Source: Micromonospora rifamycinica
GTDB lineage: Bacteria; Actinomycetota; Actinomycetes; Mycobacteriales; Micromonosporaceae
Length of the DNA: 64,000 nucleotides
Assembly (NCBI RefSeq): GCF_900090265.1
Contig: NZ_LT607752.1
Location: forward strand, 6,020,001-6,084,000
Reading direction: 5' to 3'
How positions within the stretch are numbered: the first letter of the stretch is position 1; each line of letters starts with the position of its first letter. Shown in pieces: positions 16,390 through 24,022 of the stretch. The position numbers were made by a program, and so were the translations under genes. The notes below the pieces were generated by a model. It saw only the letters and a program-made list of their open reading frames with translations. It was not told the DNA's origin and did no database searches.

Positions 16390-19164
16390 ATGCGGAGAAG
16401 TCTCGTCGGCGCGGTCACCACCGTGCTGGCCGCCGCGACGGCCGTCGTGGCCGTACAGTTCACCATCGCACCGTCCACCGAGGCCGCCGCGGCGGCGGCG
16501 GAACCGTACACCTGGAAGAACGTCCGGATCGACGGCGGCGGCTTCGTCCCCGGCATCATCTTCAACCAGACCGAGAAGAACCTGATCTACGCGCGCACCG
16601 ACATCGGCGGTGCGTACCGGTGGGAGCAGGCCAGCCAGTCCTGGACGCCGCTGCTCGACTGGGTCGGCGCGGACAAGTGGGGCTACAACGGGGTGGTCAG
16701 CCTGGCCACCGACCCGGTGCAGACCAACCGGGTGTACGCGGCCGTCGGCATGTACACCAACGACTGGGATCCGAACAACGGCGCGATCCTGCGCTCCTCG
16801 GACAAGGGCGCCACCTGGCAGGCCACCGTGCTGCCGTTCAAGAACGGCGGCAACATGCCCGGCCGGGGCATGGGGGAGCGGCTCGCCGTCGACCCCAACA
16901 AGAACAGCGTCATCTACTACGGCGCGGAGGGCGGCAACGGCCTGTGGCGCAGCACAGACTACGGGGCCACCTGGGCCAAGGTGGCGAACTTCCCGAACGT
17001 CGGCAACTACCGGGCCGACCCCAACGACACCACCGGCTACCAGAGCCAGAACCAGGGTCTGACCTGGGTCACCTTCGACAAGAGCACCGGTACGGCCGGT
17101 AACGCCACCCAGACCATCTACGTCGGGGTGGCCGACAAGGCGAACCCGGTGTACCGCTCGACGAACGGTGGCACGAGCTGGGAGCGGATCGCCGGCCAGC
17201 CCACCGGCTACCTGGCCCACAAGGGCGTGGTCGACCCGGTCGGCGGCTTCCTCTACATCGCCACCAGCGACACCGGCGGCCCGTACGACGGCGGCAAGGG
17301 TGACGTCTGGAAGTTCAACCGGGCCACCGGCGCGTGGACGCAGATCAGCCCGATCCCGTCGTCCAGCAGCGACGCCTACTTCGGCTATTCGGGGCTGACC
17401 ATCGACCGGCAGAAGCCGAACACCCTGATGGTCGCCACCCAGATCTCCTGGTGGCCGGACGCGATCTTCTGGCGCAGCACCGACGGCGGCGCGACCTGGA
17501 GCCGGATCTGGGAGTTCGGCAGCTACCCGGAGCGCACCAAGAAGTTCACGATGGACATCAGCTCGGTGCCGTGGCTGACCTTCGGGGCCAACCCGGCCCC
17601 GCCGGAGGAGTCCCCGAAGCTGGGCTGGATGAACGAGTCGGTGGAGATCGACCCGTTCGACTCCAACCGCTTCATGTACGGCACCGGCGCGACCATCTAC
17701 GGCAGCAACGACCTCACCAAGTGGGACACCGGCGGCAAGCTCACCATCAAGCCGATGGTCAAGGGCCTGGAGGAGACCGCCGTACAGGACCTGATCAGCC
17801 CGCCCACCGGGGCGCCGCTGATCAGCGGGCTCGGTGACATCGGCGGCTTCCGGCACACCGACCTCGACGCGGTGCCGCCGATGCTGTTCACCCAGCCGGT
17901 CTTCACCACCACCACCAGCCTCGACTACGCCGAGGCGAACCCGGCGACGATGGTCCGGGCCGGCAACTTCACCGACGCCGACCGCCCCAACGACAGCCAC
18001 GTCGCGTTCTCCACCGACGGCGGGGCGAACTGGTTCCAGGGCAGCGAGCCCGGCGGGGTCAACAACGGCGGCACGGTCGCCGCCGCCGCCGACGGCAGCC
18101 AGTTCGTCTGGGCCCCGGGTGACCCCGGGCAGCAGGTGATCCGCTCGGTCGGGTTCGGCAACTCGTGGACCGCCGCCACCGGCATCCCGGCCAACGCCGT
18201 GGTCGAGTCCGACCGGGTCAACAAGAACAAGTTCTACGGCTTCAGCGCCGGCAAGTTCTACGTCAGCAGCAACGGTGGGGCCAGCTTCACCGCGTCCGCC
18301 GCCACCGGCCTGCCGGCCACCGGCAACGTCAAGTTCAAGGCGGTACCCGGCAAGGAGGGCGACATCTGGCTGGCCGGTGAGGGCGGGCTGTGGCGCTCCA
18401 CCGACTCCGGGGCCACCTTCACCAAGCTGGCCGGGGTGTCGGCGGCGGTGAACGTCGGCTTCGGCAAGGCGGCCCCCGGGCAGACGTACCCGGCGGTGTT
18501 CACCTTCGGTACCGTCGACGGCAAGAGCGGGGTCTACCGTTCCGACAACGCCGGCGCGGCCTGGGTGCGGATCAACGACGACCAGCACCAGTACGGCAAC
18601 GCGGGCGAGGCGCTGACCGGTGACCCGAGGGTCTACGGTCGGGTCTACCTGGGCACCAACGGCCGGGGCATCCTGGTCGCCGACCGGCTCGGTGGCACGC
18701 CCCCGCCGACGACGCCTCCGCCGACGACGCCTCCGCCCACCACGCCTCCGCCGACGACGCCGCCGCCCACCACGCCTCCGCCGACCACGCCCCCGCCCAC
18801 CACGCCGCCGCCCACCACGCCCCCGCCGACCACGCCGCCCCCGACCACGCCGCCGCCGACCGGCGGTTGCGCGGCGACGTACAAGGTGACCGGATCGTGG
18901 CCCGGTGGTTTCCAGGGTGAGGTGACGGTGCGTAACGCCGGTACCAGCGCGATCACCGGCTGGACGCTGGGCTGGACGTTCGCGAACGGCCAGACGATCA
19001 ATTCGCTCTGGGGTGGCACGTACACCCAGACCGGGGCGACCGTCTCGGTGCGTGACGCCGGGTGGAACGGTGCGCTCGGCGCCGGTGCCACCACCAGCAT
19101 CGGCTTCACCGCCAACGTCACCGGCAGCAACGCCGTCCCGGCGGTCACCTGCACCAGTCGCTGA
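16390..19164 (+). CDS. Secreted GH74 xyloglucanase with C-terminal CBM2
   Basis: The 924-aa enzyme has a signal peptide (about residues 1-37), a GH74 catalytic region of two seven-bladed propellers to about residue 770, a (PPPTT)n linker and a C-terminal family 2 cellulose-binding module. BNR-type repeats such as STDGGATW and SSDKGATW recur. The catalytic acids are expected in YARTDIGGAYRW and in GLGDIGGFRHTD. The enzyme cleaves the beta-1,4-glucan backbone of xyloglucan in plant cell walls. A hairpin terminator follows and a CebR-type box precedes it. The linker coding region (18700-18860) is a simple repeat prone to slippage. Confidence 0.95.
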   Translation: MRRSLVGAVTTVLAAATAVVAVQFTIAPSTEAAAAAAEPYTWKNVRIDGGGFVPGIIFNQTEKNLIYARTDIGGAYRWEQASQSWTPLLDWVGADKWGYNGVVSLATDPVQTNRVYAAVGMYTNDWDPNNGAILRSSDKGATWQATVLPFKNGGNMPGRGMGERLAVDPNKNSVIYYGAEGGNGLWRSTDYGATWAKVANFPNVGNYRADPNDTTGYQSQNQGLTWVTFDKSTGTAGNATQTIYVGVADKANPVYRSTNGGTSWERIAGQPTGYLAHKGVVDPVGGFLYIATSDTGGPYDGGKGDVWKFNRATGAWTQISPIPSSSSDAYFGYSGLTIDRQKPNTLMVATQISWWPDAIFWRSTDGGATWSRIWEFGSYPERTKKFTMDISSVPWLTFGANPAPPEESPKLGWMNESVEIDPFDSNRFMYGTGATIYGSNDLTKWDTGGKLTIKPMVKGLEETAVQDLISPPTGAPLISGLGDIGGFRHTDLDAVPPMLFTQPVFTTTTSLDYAEANPATMVRAGNFTDADRPNDSHVAFSTDGGANWFQGSEPGGVNNGGTVAAAADGSQFVWAPGDPGQQVIRSVGFGNSWTAATGIPANAVVESDRVNKNKFYGFSAGKFYVSSNGGASFTASAATGLPATGNVKFKAVPGKEGDIWLAGEGGLWRSTDSGATFTKLAGVSAAVNVGFGKAAPGQTYPAVFTFGTVDGKSGVYRSDNAGAAWVRINDDQHQYGNAGEALTGDPRVYGRVYLGTNGRGILVADRLGGTPPPTTPPPTTPPPTTPPPTTPPPTTPPPTTPPPTTPPPTTPPPTTPPPTTPPPTGGCAATYKVTGSWPGGFQGEVTVRNAGTSAITGWTLGWTFANGQTINSLWGGTYTQTGATVSVRDAGWNGALGAGATTSIGFTANVTGSNAVPAVTCTSR

Positions 19165-19178
19165 CGACTGTCCGACAC

Positions 19179-19215
19179 CCGCCGGCTCTCCCGGTCCACC
19201 CGGGGGAGCCGGCGG
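19179..19215 (+). terminator. Hairpin after the GH74 gene
   Basis: A 14-nt arm at 19179-19192 (CCGCCGGCTCTCCC) pairs with 19202-19215 across a short loop, 15 nt after the stop. It has no strong U-tract, as is usual in this GC range. Confidence 0.65.
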
Positions 19216-19395
19216 CCTGTCCGGCCCGCGCTGACGACCTTGATCGACTCGTTGGTGGCGAGGTAGCGGCATAGCTCGTGGTTGATGCCGCTAGATCGGC
19301 CCGACGGAGTGGATCATGGGCTTGTCCGAGAGGGGAGTCGGCGGCGGGCGGCGCAGCCGGTCGGGGTGACGTCGGGTCGGGGTGGTGGAACGGCG

Positions 19396-19434
19396 CAGGC
19401 CCCGGTCGACGCCGAGGGGCGCGACCGGGGCCTG
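19396..19434 (-). terminator. Hairpin downstream of the 132-aa membrane protein gene
   Basis: Arms 19396-19408 and 19422-19434 form a perfect 13-bp inverted repeat (CAGGCCCCGGTCG) 24 nt beyond the stop of the minus-strand gene. Confidence 0.65.
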
Positions 19435-19457
19435 CCGTGCAACAGGGCCGGGCTGGG

Positions 19458-19856
19458 TCAGTCGTCCAGGCCGACCGGGGAGTTCGGCCGGTCCACGTCG
19501 ACGAACTCGATGTCGTCGGCGGCCCGGTCGCTCTGGCTGCCGGCGGCCCGCGCGGCGGTGCCGGCGGCCCAGCCGATCGCCGCGCCGACCAGCGCGGCGC
19601 TGATCAGCAACGCCCAGGGCAGGGCCGGACGACGACCGGCGAGCGCGTCGAAGGCGAGGGTCGCCCGCCGACGTGCCTCGTCGGCGGTCGAGCCGACCAG
19701 GTCGCCGGCGTCGGTCAGCCCGGAGTCCCGGACCGACCGGGCGGCGTCCCGGACGCTGTCACCGGCCGAGTCGACCGCGGAGAGCAGCTGGTGCCAGGCC
19801 TGGTCGGCGATGCGCTCGGGCCTGCTGCGGCGCTCCAGAAGGTTGCTGCCGAACAT
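19458..19856 (-). CDS. Small single-span membrane protein, unknown
   Basis: The 132-aa protein starts at ATG 19856 behind an AGGAGGTAACC-like site. The N-terminal half is a charged helix (WHQLLSAVDSAGDSVRDAAR...) of the kind seen in YtxH/apolipophorin-like stress proteins, followed by one membrane span (PWALLISAALVGAAIGWAAG) and an acidic tail. It stands alone between two divergent or convergent neighbours. Function unknown. Confidence 0.75.
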   Translation of the reverse strand: MFGSNLLERRSRPERIADQAWHQLLSAVDSAGDSVRDAARSVRDSGLTDAGDLVGSTADEARRRATLAFDALAGRRPALPWALLISAALVGAAIGWAAGTAARAAGSQSDRAADDIEFVDVDRPNSPVGLDD

Positions 19857-20001
19857 CGTGGTTACCTCCTCGGGTGCCGAAGTCTGCGGCCACTTCGGAC
19901 TTCGACGTCTCTGCGGCGCGTGGCGGTTCGCTCGCCGGCCGGTGCTCCGGCCGGTCACCGACCCAGTGCCCCGACCGGCCGGAGCGCAAACCCCGGTGCT
20001 G

Positions 20002-20145
20002 CTAGCGGACCGTGACCACGGACGTGGCGCGGGCGAAATCGTCCCCGTCGTCGTCATCGTCGTCGTCTCCACCGCCGAAGCCGCAGGCGAGCACGAGAGC
20101 GAGCAGCACGCCGACCCCGGCCAGACCGAGTAGTCTCCTGATCAT
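20002..20145 (-). CDS. Tiny lipoprotein with a poly-aspartate tract
   Basis: The 47-aa product MIRRLLGLAGVGVLLALVLAC... has a complete lipoprotein signal with Cys at about 21, then GFGGGDDDDDDDGDDFARA. A strong GGAGGAGA site lies 6-7 nt before the ATG. After processing it would be a roughly 27-residue acidic lipopeptide on the outer face of the membrane; a cation-binding role is possible but speculative. The upstream open frame is not coding in character. Confidence 0.65.
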   Translation of the reverse strand: MIRRLLGLAGVGVLLALVLACGFGGGDDDDDDDGDDFARATSVVTVR

Positions 20146-20488
20146 CGATCGTCTCCTCCGTCGTGGTGACCCATCTCTCGCCCACGTTAGGTACCTGGCA
20201 CAACCAGCGCCGCCACGTCCGGCGGGGCTCGCCCGACCTGCGGGATTCGGGTCGTGGTGGACCCGGGCCGCTACTCTGGGACGGTTGGAACGGCCGGGGC
20301 GTGCGGGCCGTCCAAGGGAAGTCCAAGAGAACAGGACCAGCAACGGTGCGGAGAGGGACGGTCCGGTCCGTCCGGATCCGCGAATTGCTCATCCCGAGGG
20401 GTGGCGACCGAGGCCATCGGAGGAATACTCTCGGTCGCGGCCCGCGTACTGATGAGGCGCCCGGAGACGGGCGAGTGGAGGTGCTCGC
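20146..20488. other. 343-nt divergent gap
   Basis: It lies between the tiny lipoprotein (minus) and the STAS protein (plus). A relatively AT-rich segment GGAATACTC at about 20421 may belong to the STAS promoter. No operator or RNA element was recognised. Confidence 0.45.
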
Positions 20489-20851
20489 GTGAGCCTGTCG
20501 ATCGTGAAGTCGGTCCTGCCGGCCGGTGTCATCGAGATCGCCCCCCGTGGCGAGATCGACGTCGACACCGCATACGAGGTACGTGAGGCGATCGCCGAGG
20601 TGCTGGCCAAGGGGCGGCCGGCGCGGATCGAGCTGAACATGCGGCTGGTCACCTTCATCGACTCCGTCGGCATCAGCGCGATGGTCGCCGGCTTCCAGAC
20701 GGCCGAGGTCAGCGGGGTCAAGCTGATCGTCACCGAGCCGAGCCGGTTCGTGCACCGGCAGCTCTGGGTCACCGGCCTGCTCGGCCTCTTCGGTGCCCCG
20801 GAGCCGTACTTCGCCGGTGCCGCCACCCCCGAGGTGCTGCCGGGGGCCTGA
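20489..20851 (+). CDS. STAS-domain anti-sigma factor antagonist
   Basis: The 120-aa single-domain protein resembles SpoIIAA/RsbV. The phosphorylation site is Ser59 in FIDSVGISAMV, in the canonical position. Such proteins bind and release an anti-sigma kinase when dephosphorylated. The GTG start at 20489 follows GGAGG with 7-nt spacing. No anti-sigma kinase or sigma gene is adjacent, so the partner is elsewhere. Confidence 0.9.
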   Translation: MSLSIVKSVLPAGVIEIAPRGEIDVDTAYEVREAIAEVLAKGRPARIELNMRLVTFIDSVGISAMVAGFQTAEVSGVKLIVTEPSRFVHRQLWVTGLLGLFGAPEPYFAGAATPEVLPGA

Positions 20852-20935
20852 GCCGGGCCGCGGGTAGGCCGGCGGCCTGAGCCGGAGCGCGGGCCCGCCG
20901 CCGGCCTGAGCCAGGCTGCGGGCACACTGCCGGCC
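20840..20935. repeat. Short direct repeats after the STAS gene
   Basis: Three related copies of a GCCTGAGCCGGGCCGCGGG-like unit follow one another at roughly 30-nt spacing. They are non-coding and GC-rich and could form alternative hairpins. Confidence 0.5.
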
Positions 20936-21060
20936 GGGTGCCGGCGGGCCGGTGTGAACACCCCCTGTCACCGTCGGTGTCGTCGCCGCCCGGCCGGAAC
21001 GTTGCCAGCCGGTCTCCGGTACGGCACGATCGGGCGACCGACGACAGGTCAGGAGGCCCG

Positions 21061-21534
21061 GTGGTGGTCCGGCGGGAGAGCTTCAGCTACACGGTGCAGG
21101 CGCACTGCTCACGGGCGGACGCGGTGGCGCTGCTGAGCGATCTGTCCCGGCAGGAGGAGCTGCATCCCCTGATCGTCCGGGTGCGCCGGTTGCCGGCCCG
21201 ACCGGGCGCCGTGGCCAGCTATGCGATCACCGACCGGCTGGAGTTGGGGCCGCTGCGGTTCCCCGTCACCTACCAGGCCGACGTCCTGCTGGTCGGGCAG
21301 GACGAGATCGTGACGGTGGCCCGGCAGCAGCCCGCCACCACGGTCCGCAACCACACCCGGCTCCGGATGGAGGGTGACCTGCTGCGGATCGACGTGGAGA
21401 TCACCCTCGCCGCGCCGGCACCGTTGTTCGGCTACGCCTTCCGGCAGGCCCGTGCCGCTCACCTGGGGCTGGCCAGCCGGCTCGGCGCGGTGCTGGACGG
21501 CCGGTCCGGCGGCGACGCTCCGGCTGCTGCCTGA
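21061..21534 (+). CDS. SRPBCC-family (polyketide cyclase/START-like) protein
   Basis: The 157-aa protein starts at one of two adjacent GTG codons (21061/21064) after AGGAGG. Alternating strands (ESFSYTVQAHCSRADAVALL, YAITDRLELGPLRFPVTYQA in part) and a C-terminal helix fit the SRPBCC ligand-pocket fold. No catalytic residues can be assigned. It may bind a lipid or other hydrophobic ligand. Confidence 0.7.
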   Translation: MVVRRESFSYTVQAHCSRADAVALLSDLSRQEELHPLIVRVRRLPARPGAVASYAITDRLELGPLRFPVTYQADVLLVGQDEIVTVARQQPATTVRNHTRLRMEGDLLRIDVEITLAAPAPLFGYAFRQARAAHLGLASRLGAVLDGRSGGDAPAAA

Positions 21535-21552
21535 CCGTCGGCGGGGTGGTGG

Positions 21553-21583
21553 GGGTGGCCCGCCCGCCGTGCACGGGCCACCC
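21553..21583. terminator. Two-way hairpin between convergent genes
   Basis: A 10-bp perfect repeat (GGGTGGCCCG) at 21553-21562 and 21574-21583 sits between the SRPBCC gene and the cell-wall peptidase gene, which end toward each other. Confidence 0.6.
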
Positions 21584-21593
21584 GAGGTGGTGC

Positions 21594-22652
21594 TCAGATC
21601 ATCGACAGGTGAACGTGGTTGGTGTGGTCGCTGGACGGGTCGCCGTTGCCCCCGCTGTACGACTTCCAGCCGCTGCTCGGCAGCCAGATCCGCTTGAACC
21701 AGATCACGTAGAGCACACCGAGCCGGTCGGCGTTGCGGATGAAGTACGCGGCCAGGTTGTTGCCGTACGTCCGGTCGCCGCCACTGGCCACCCCGCCGAA
21801 GCCGTTCTTCTGGGCGGCGAAGTCGCATGCCCGCCCCTTGGGGTGCTCGCCGGACCCGCTGGGCCGGTGGCAGGAGACGTACCGGGTGAAGCCGGCGGCC
21901 TTGGCCTGGTTCAGGGCGTTGAGGGTGCGCGGGGTGATGCAGCCGTTGGCCGGCGTCGGGTCGTTGACGCTGCACGACTCGGACGGCCAGGAGCCGTCGG
22001 AGTTGCGGGGCGCTCCCTTGGCGTTGCTGCTGGACGTGCCGTCCGAGCTGCCGGAGTCCCGGGAGGTGGGGGCCGGCTTGTCGGCGGCGGCCACCGCCAA
22101 CGCGCGTTCGGCCTGATCCTTGCGCTTGCCCATGGTGGCGACCTGCTTGCGCTGCTCGGTGATCTCGCGGCTGACCGCCGCCCGGGTCCGGGTGGCCTGG
22201 TCCCGGGTCTCGATCATCGTGCGCAGTTCCTGGTCCTCCCGGGCCGCGACCGTCTCCAGCGCCGCCGCGCGGTCCAGGAAGCCGCCCGGGCTGTTGCTGT
22301 TGAGCAGGGCGGACATCGGTCCGAGGCGGCCGGTGCGGTAGGCCGCTCCGGCGATCTGGCCGACCTTTCCGGTCTGCACGACCAGTTGGGCCTCGATGCT
22401 CTTGAGCTGGCCGTCGAGTTCCTGCTGGCGCTTGGTGGAGCGCTCCAGGGCGGCCTTCGCCTCGACCCAACCCTTGCTGGCCGCGTCGAGCTGCTCGCGG
22501 AGGGCCGGTGTGCCGCCCTCGTCGTCGTCGCCGGGAGCGGCGAGCCGGGTGACGGGCGCGGCGACGGCCGGGGTGAACGGCGCGGACGACACGCCGAGCG
22601 CGAGGGTCGTGACGACTGCGGCCAACAGCCGTGTGGTGGTTCCTACCCGCAT
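21594..22652 (-). CDS. Secreted coiled-coil protein with M15-like zinc peptidase domain (cell wall hydrolase)
   Basis: The 352-aa protein has a Sec signal (cleavage near AVAAP, residue about 32), a long coiled coil (about 45-190, rich in E/K/Q/A) like that of NlpC/P60-type envelope hydrolases, a Ser/Thr linker, and a C-terminal domain. That domain has GEHPKGRACDF (HxxxxxxD) and DHTNHVHLS (HxH), the metal-ligand pattern of M15/LAS murein peptidases. It probably cuts peptidoglycan cross-links during growth. A c-di-AMP riboswitch precedes the gene, which fits its role, since this second messenger tracks osmotic state. Substrate not proven. Confidence 0.8.
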   Translation of the reverse strand: MRVGTTTRLLAAVVTTLALGVSSAPFTPAVAAPVTRLAAPGDDDEGGTPALREQLDAASKGWVEAKAALERSTKRQQELDGQLKSIEAQLVVQTGKVGQIAGAAYRTGRLGPMSALLNSNSPGGFLDRAAALETVAAREDQELRTMIETRDQATRTRAAVSREITEQRKQVATMGKRKDQAERALAVAAADKPAPTSRDSGSSDGTSSSNAKGAPRNSDGSWPSESCSVNDPTPANGCITPRTLNALNQAKAAGFTRYVSCHRPSGSGEHPKGRACDFAAQKNGFGGVASGGDRTYGNNLAAYFIRNADRLGVLYVIWFKRIWLPSSGWKSYSGGNGDPSSDHTNHVHLSMI

Positions 22653-22663
22653 ACAGAGTCCTT

Positions 22664-22785
22664 CCGTCAGCCGCCGACCGGGTTAGCTGACGGGTTCGGG
22701 ACGGAAGATCCCTACCGCTGACGCGGATGCACCCCAGGAACATGGTTCCCCGGTTCGCCCTGGTGGGCGATTAGGCGGCGGCCAC
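22664..22785 (-). promoter_or_regulatory. ydaO/yuaA-type cyclic di-AMP riboswitch
   Basis: Read on the minus strand, the leader contains the conserved ydaO pieces in order: GAACCGGGGAACC, GGGGTGCATCC, GTAGGGATCTTCCG, CCCGAACCCGTCAGCTAACC and GGTCGGC. The element ends about 12 nt before the ATG of the coiled-coil peptidase. In actinobacteria this class usually precedes cell-wall hydrolase and resuscitation-factor genes and turns expression off when c-di-AMP is high. Boundaries are approximate. Confidence 0.9.
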
Positions 22786-22996
22786 CGCCGGCGCCGGTGG
22801 GCGCCGCCTGGCGGAGGCCGGAGCCGAGCCTACCGGTACGGGTGGGACACCCGTCCACCTCGTGACTGAGGGTACGGGAGTGAATACCCCTTTATGGGGT
22901 AAACAGGACAAAAGCTAGCGTGATCGCCGCACTCACAGAGGTTCCGTGACGCTCCGGTGGTGTCGCGCCCGCCCGCAGGGCGGTTGGCCTCCGTGG
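22786..22996. other. Region upstream of the riboswitch and downstream of the CDF gene
   Basis: It holds the presumptive promoter for the riboswitch transcript and a less GC-rich block at 22880-22925. Nothing else is recognised. Confidence 0.4.
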
Positions 22997-23911
22997 TCAC
23001 CAGTGCGTCGGGCCGCAGGCGCCGGGGGCGCTGCCCGGCTCGATCTGGAGGGTGGCGTGCTCGATGTGGAAGTCGTCCCGCAGGGCGCCGCGGGCGGCGG
23101 CCAGCACCGCGCCGACCTCGGCCCCGGTGGCCAGGGTGAGGTGCGCGGAGGCGACGTCCATGCCCGAGGTGAGCGTCCAGACGTGCAGGTCGTGCACCTC
23201 GGTGACGCCGGGCACGGCGGTCAGCCGGTCGTGCACGGCGGTCACCTGGAGGTGCTCCGGGGCGGCCTGCACCAGGATCCGCACCGCCGCCCGCCCGAGT
23301 CGCCAGGTACGCGGCAGGATGAACACGCCGATCGCCACGGCCACCACCGGGTCGGCCCACCACCAGCCGGTGCCGGCGATCAGCAGTGCGGCCACGATCA
23401 CGCCGAGGGAGCCGAGCAGGTCGCCGACCACCTCCAGGTACGCCCCGCGCAGGTTGATGCTCTCCTTCGCGCCCTCGCGCAGCAGCGCGAACGCGACCAG
23501 GTTGGCGAGCAGGCCGAGCACCGCCACCACCAGCATCGGGGTGGCCAGCACCTCGGGTGGCTCGCCGAACCGGCGGACCGCCTCGATCAGCACGTAGACC
23601 GCCACCCCGCTGAGCAGCAGGGCGTTGGCCAGCGCGGCGAGCACCTCCAGCCGGTAGAGGCCGAAGGTGCGCTGCGGGTCCTGCGCGGCCCGTCGGGTCG
23701 CGGTGATCGCGGCCAGGGCCATCCCGATGCCGAGCACGTCGGTGAACATGTGCCCGGCGTCGGAGAGCAGGGCCAGTGAGCCGGTACCGAACGCGGCCAC
23801 CGCCTCGACCACCATGAACACGGTGAGCAGCCCGAACGCCGCCCAGAGCCGACCGCGGTGCCGGTGCGCGGCGTTGCTGATCGTCGCGCTGTGGTCATGA
23901 CCTGCGCCCAC
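22997..23911 (-). CDS. Cation diffusion facilitator (CzcD/ZitB-like metal exporter)
   Basis: The 304-aa protein has six membrane helices and a C-terminal cytoplasmic metal-binding domain. The transport site is in SLALLSDAGHMFTDVLG (helix II) and GAYLEVVGDLLGS (helix V), i.e. the HD..xHD-type arrangement of Zn2+/Cd2+ transporters. An N-terminal His patch (AGHDHS, AAHRHRG) is typical. The GTG at 23911 has a GGAGGG site 7 nt upstream and is preferred; the upstream ATG at 23959 would put the start close to the promoter. It likely exports zinc or cadmium in exchange for protons. Confidence 0.9.
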   Translation of the reverse strand: MGAGHDHSATISNAAHRHRGRLWAAFGLLTVFMVVEAVAAFGTGSLALLSDAGHMFTDVLGIGMALAAITATRRAAQDPQRTFGLYRLEVLAALANALLLSGVAVYVLIEAVRRFGEPPEVLATPMLVVAVLGLLANLVAFALLREGAKESINLRGAYLEVVGDLLGSLGVIVAALLIAGTGWWWADPVVAVAIGVFILPRTWRLGRAAVRILVQAAPEHLQVTAVHDRLTAVPGVTEVHDLHVWTLTSGMDVASAHLTLATGAEVGAVLAAARGALRDDFHIEHATLQIEPGSAPGACGPTHW

Positions 23912-23946
23912 CTGCACACCCTCCGTCGCCGCCGCGAACCCGGTCC

Positions 23947-23975
23947 AATCTATGCTCACATCGCTATGTATGCAA
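23947..23975 (-). promoter_or_regulatory. Sigma70-type promoter with a dyad, upstream of the CDF gene
   Basis: On the minus strand TTGCAT (23970-23975) and TAGATT (23947-23952) are 17 nt apart. The spacer contains the palindrome ACATAGCGATGT, a plausible operator for a metal-sensing ArsR/MerR-type repressor. The regulator is not in the window. Confidence 0.55.
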
Positions 23976-24022
23976 GTGAGGATCGGACCTCCGGCCGGCT
24001 CGGGCCGCTCGGGACCGGTGGT

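Noticed and set aside
18700..18860. Possible frameshift or assembly problem in the GH74 gene
   Set aside because: The simple-sequence PPPTT linker keeps the frame throughout and joins the catalytic region to a normal CBM2.
16222..19272. A 1016-codon minus-strand open frame covering the GH74 gene
   Set aside because: It lies antisense to a clear xyloglucanase; composition is Arg/Gly/Val-rich shadow of high-GC coding sequence, with no domains.
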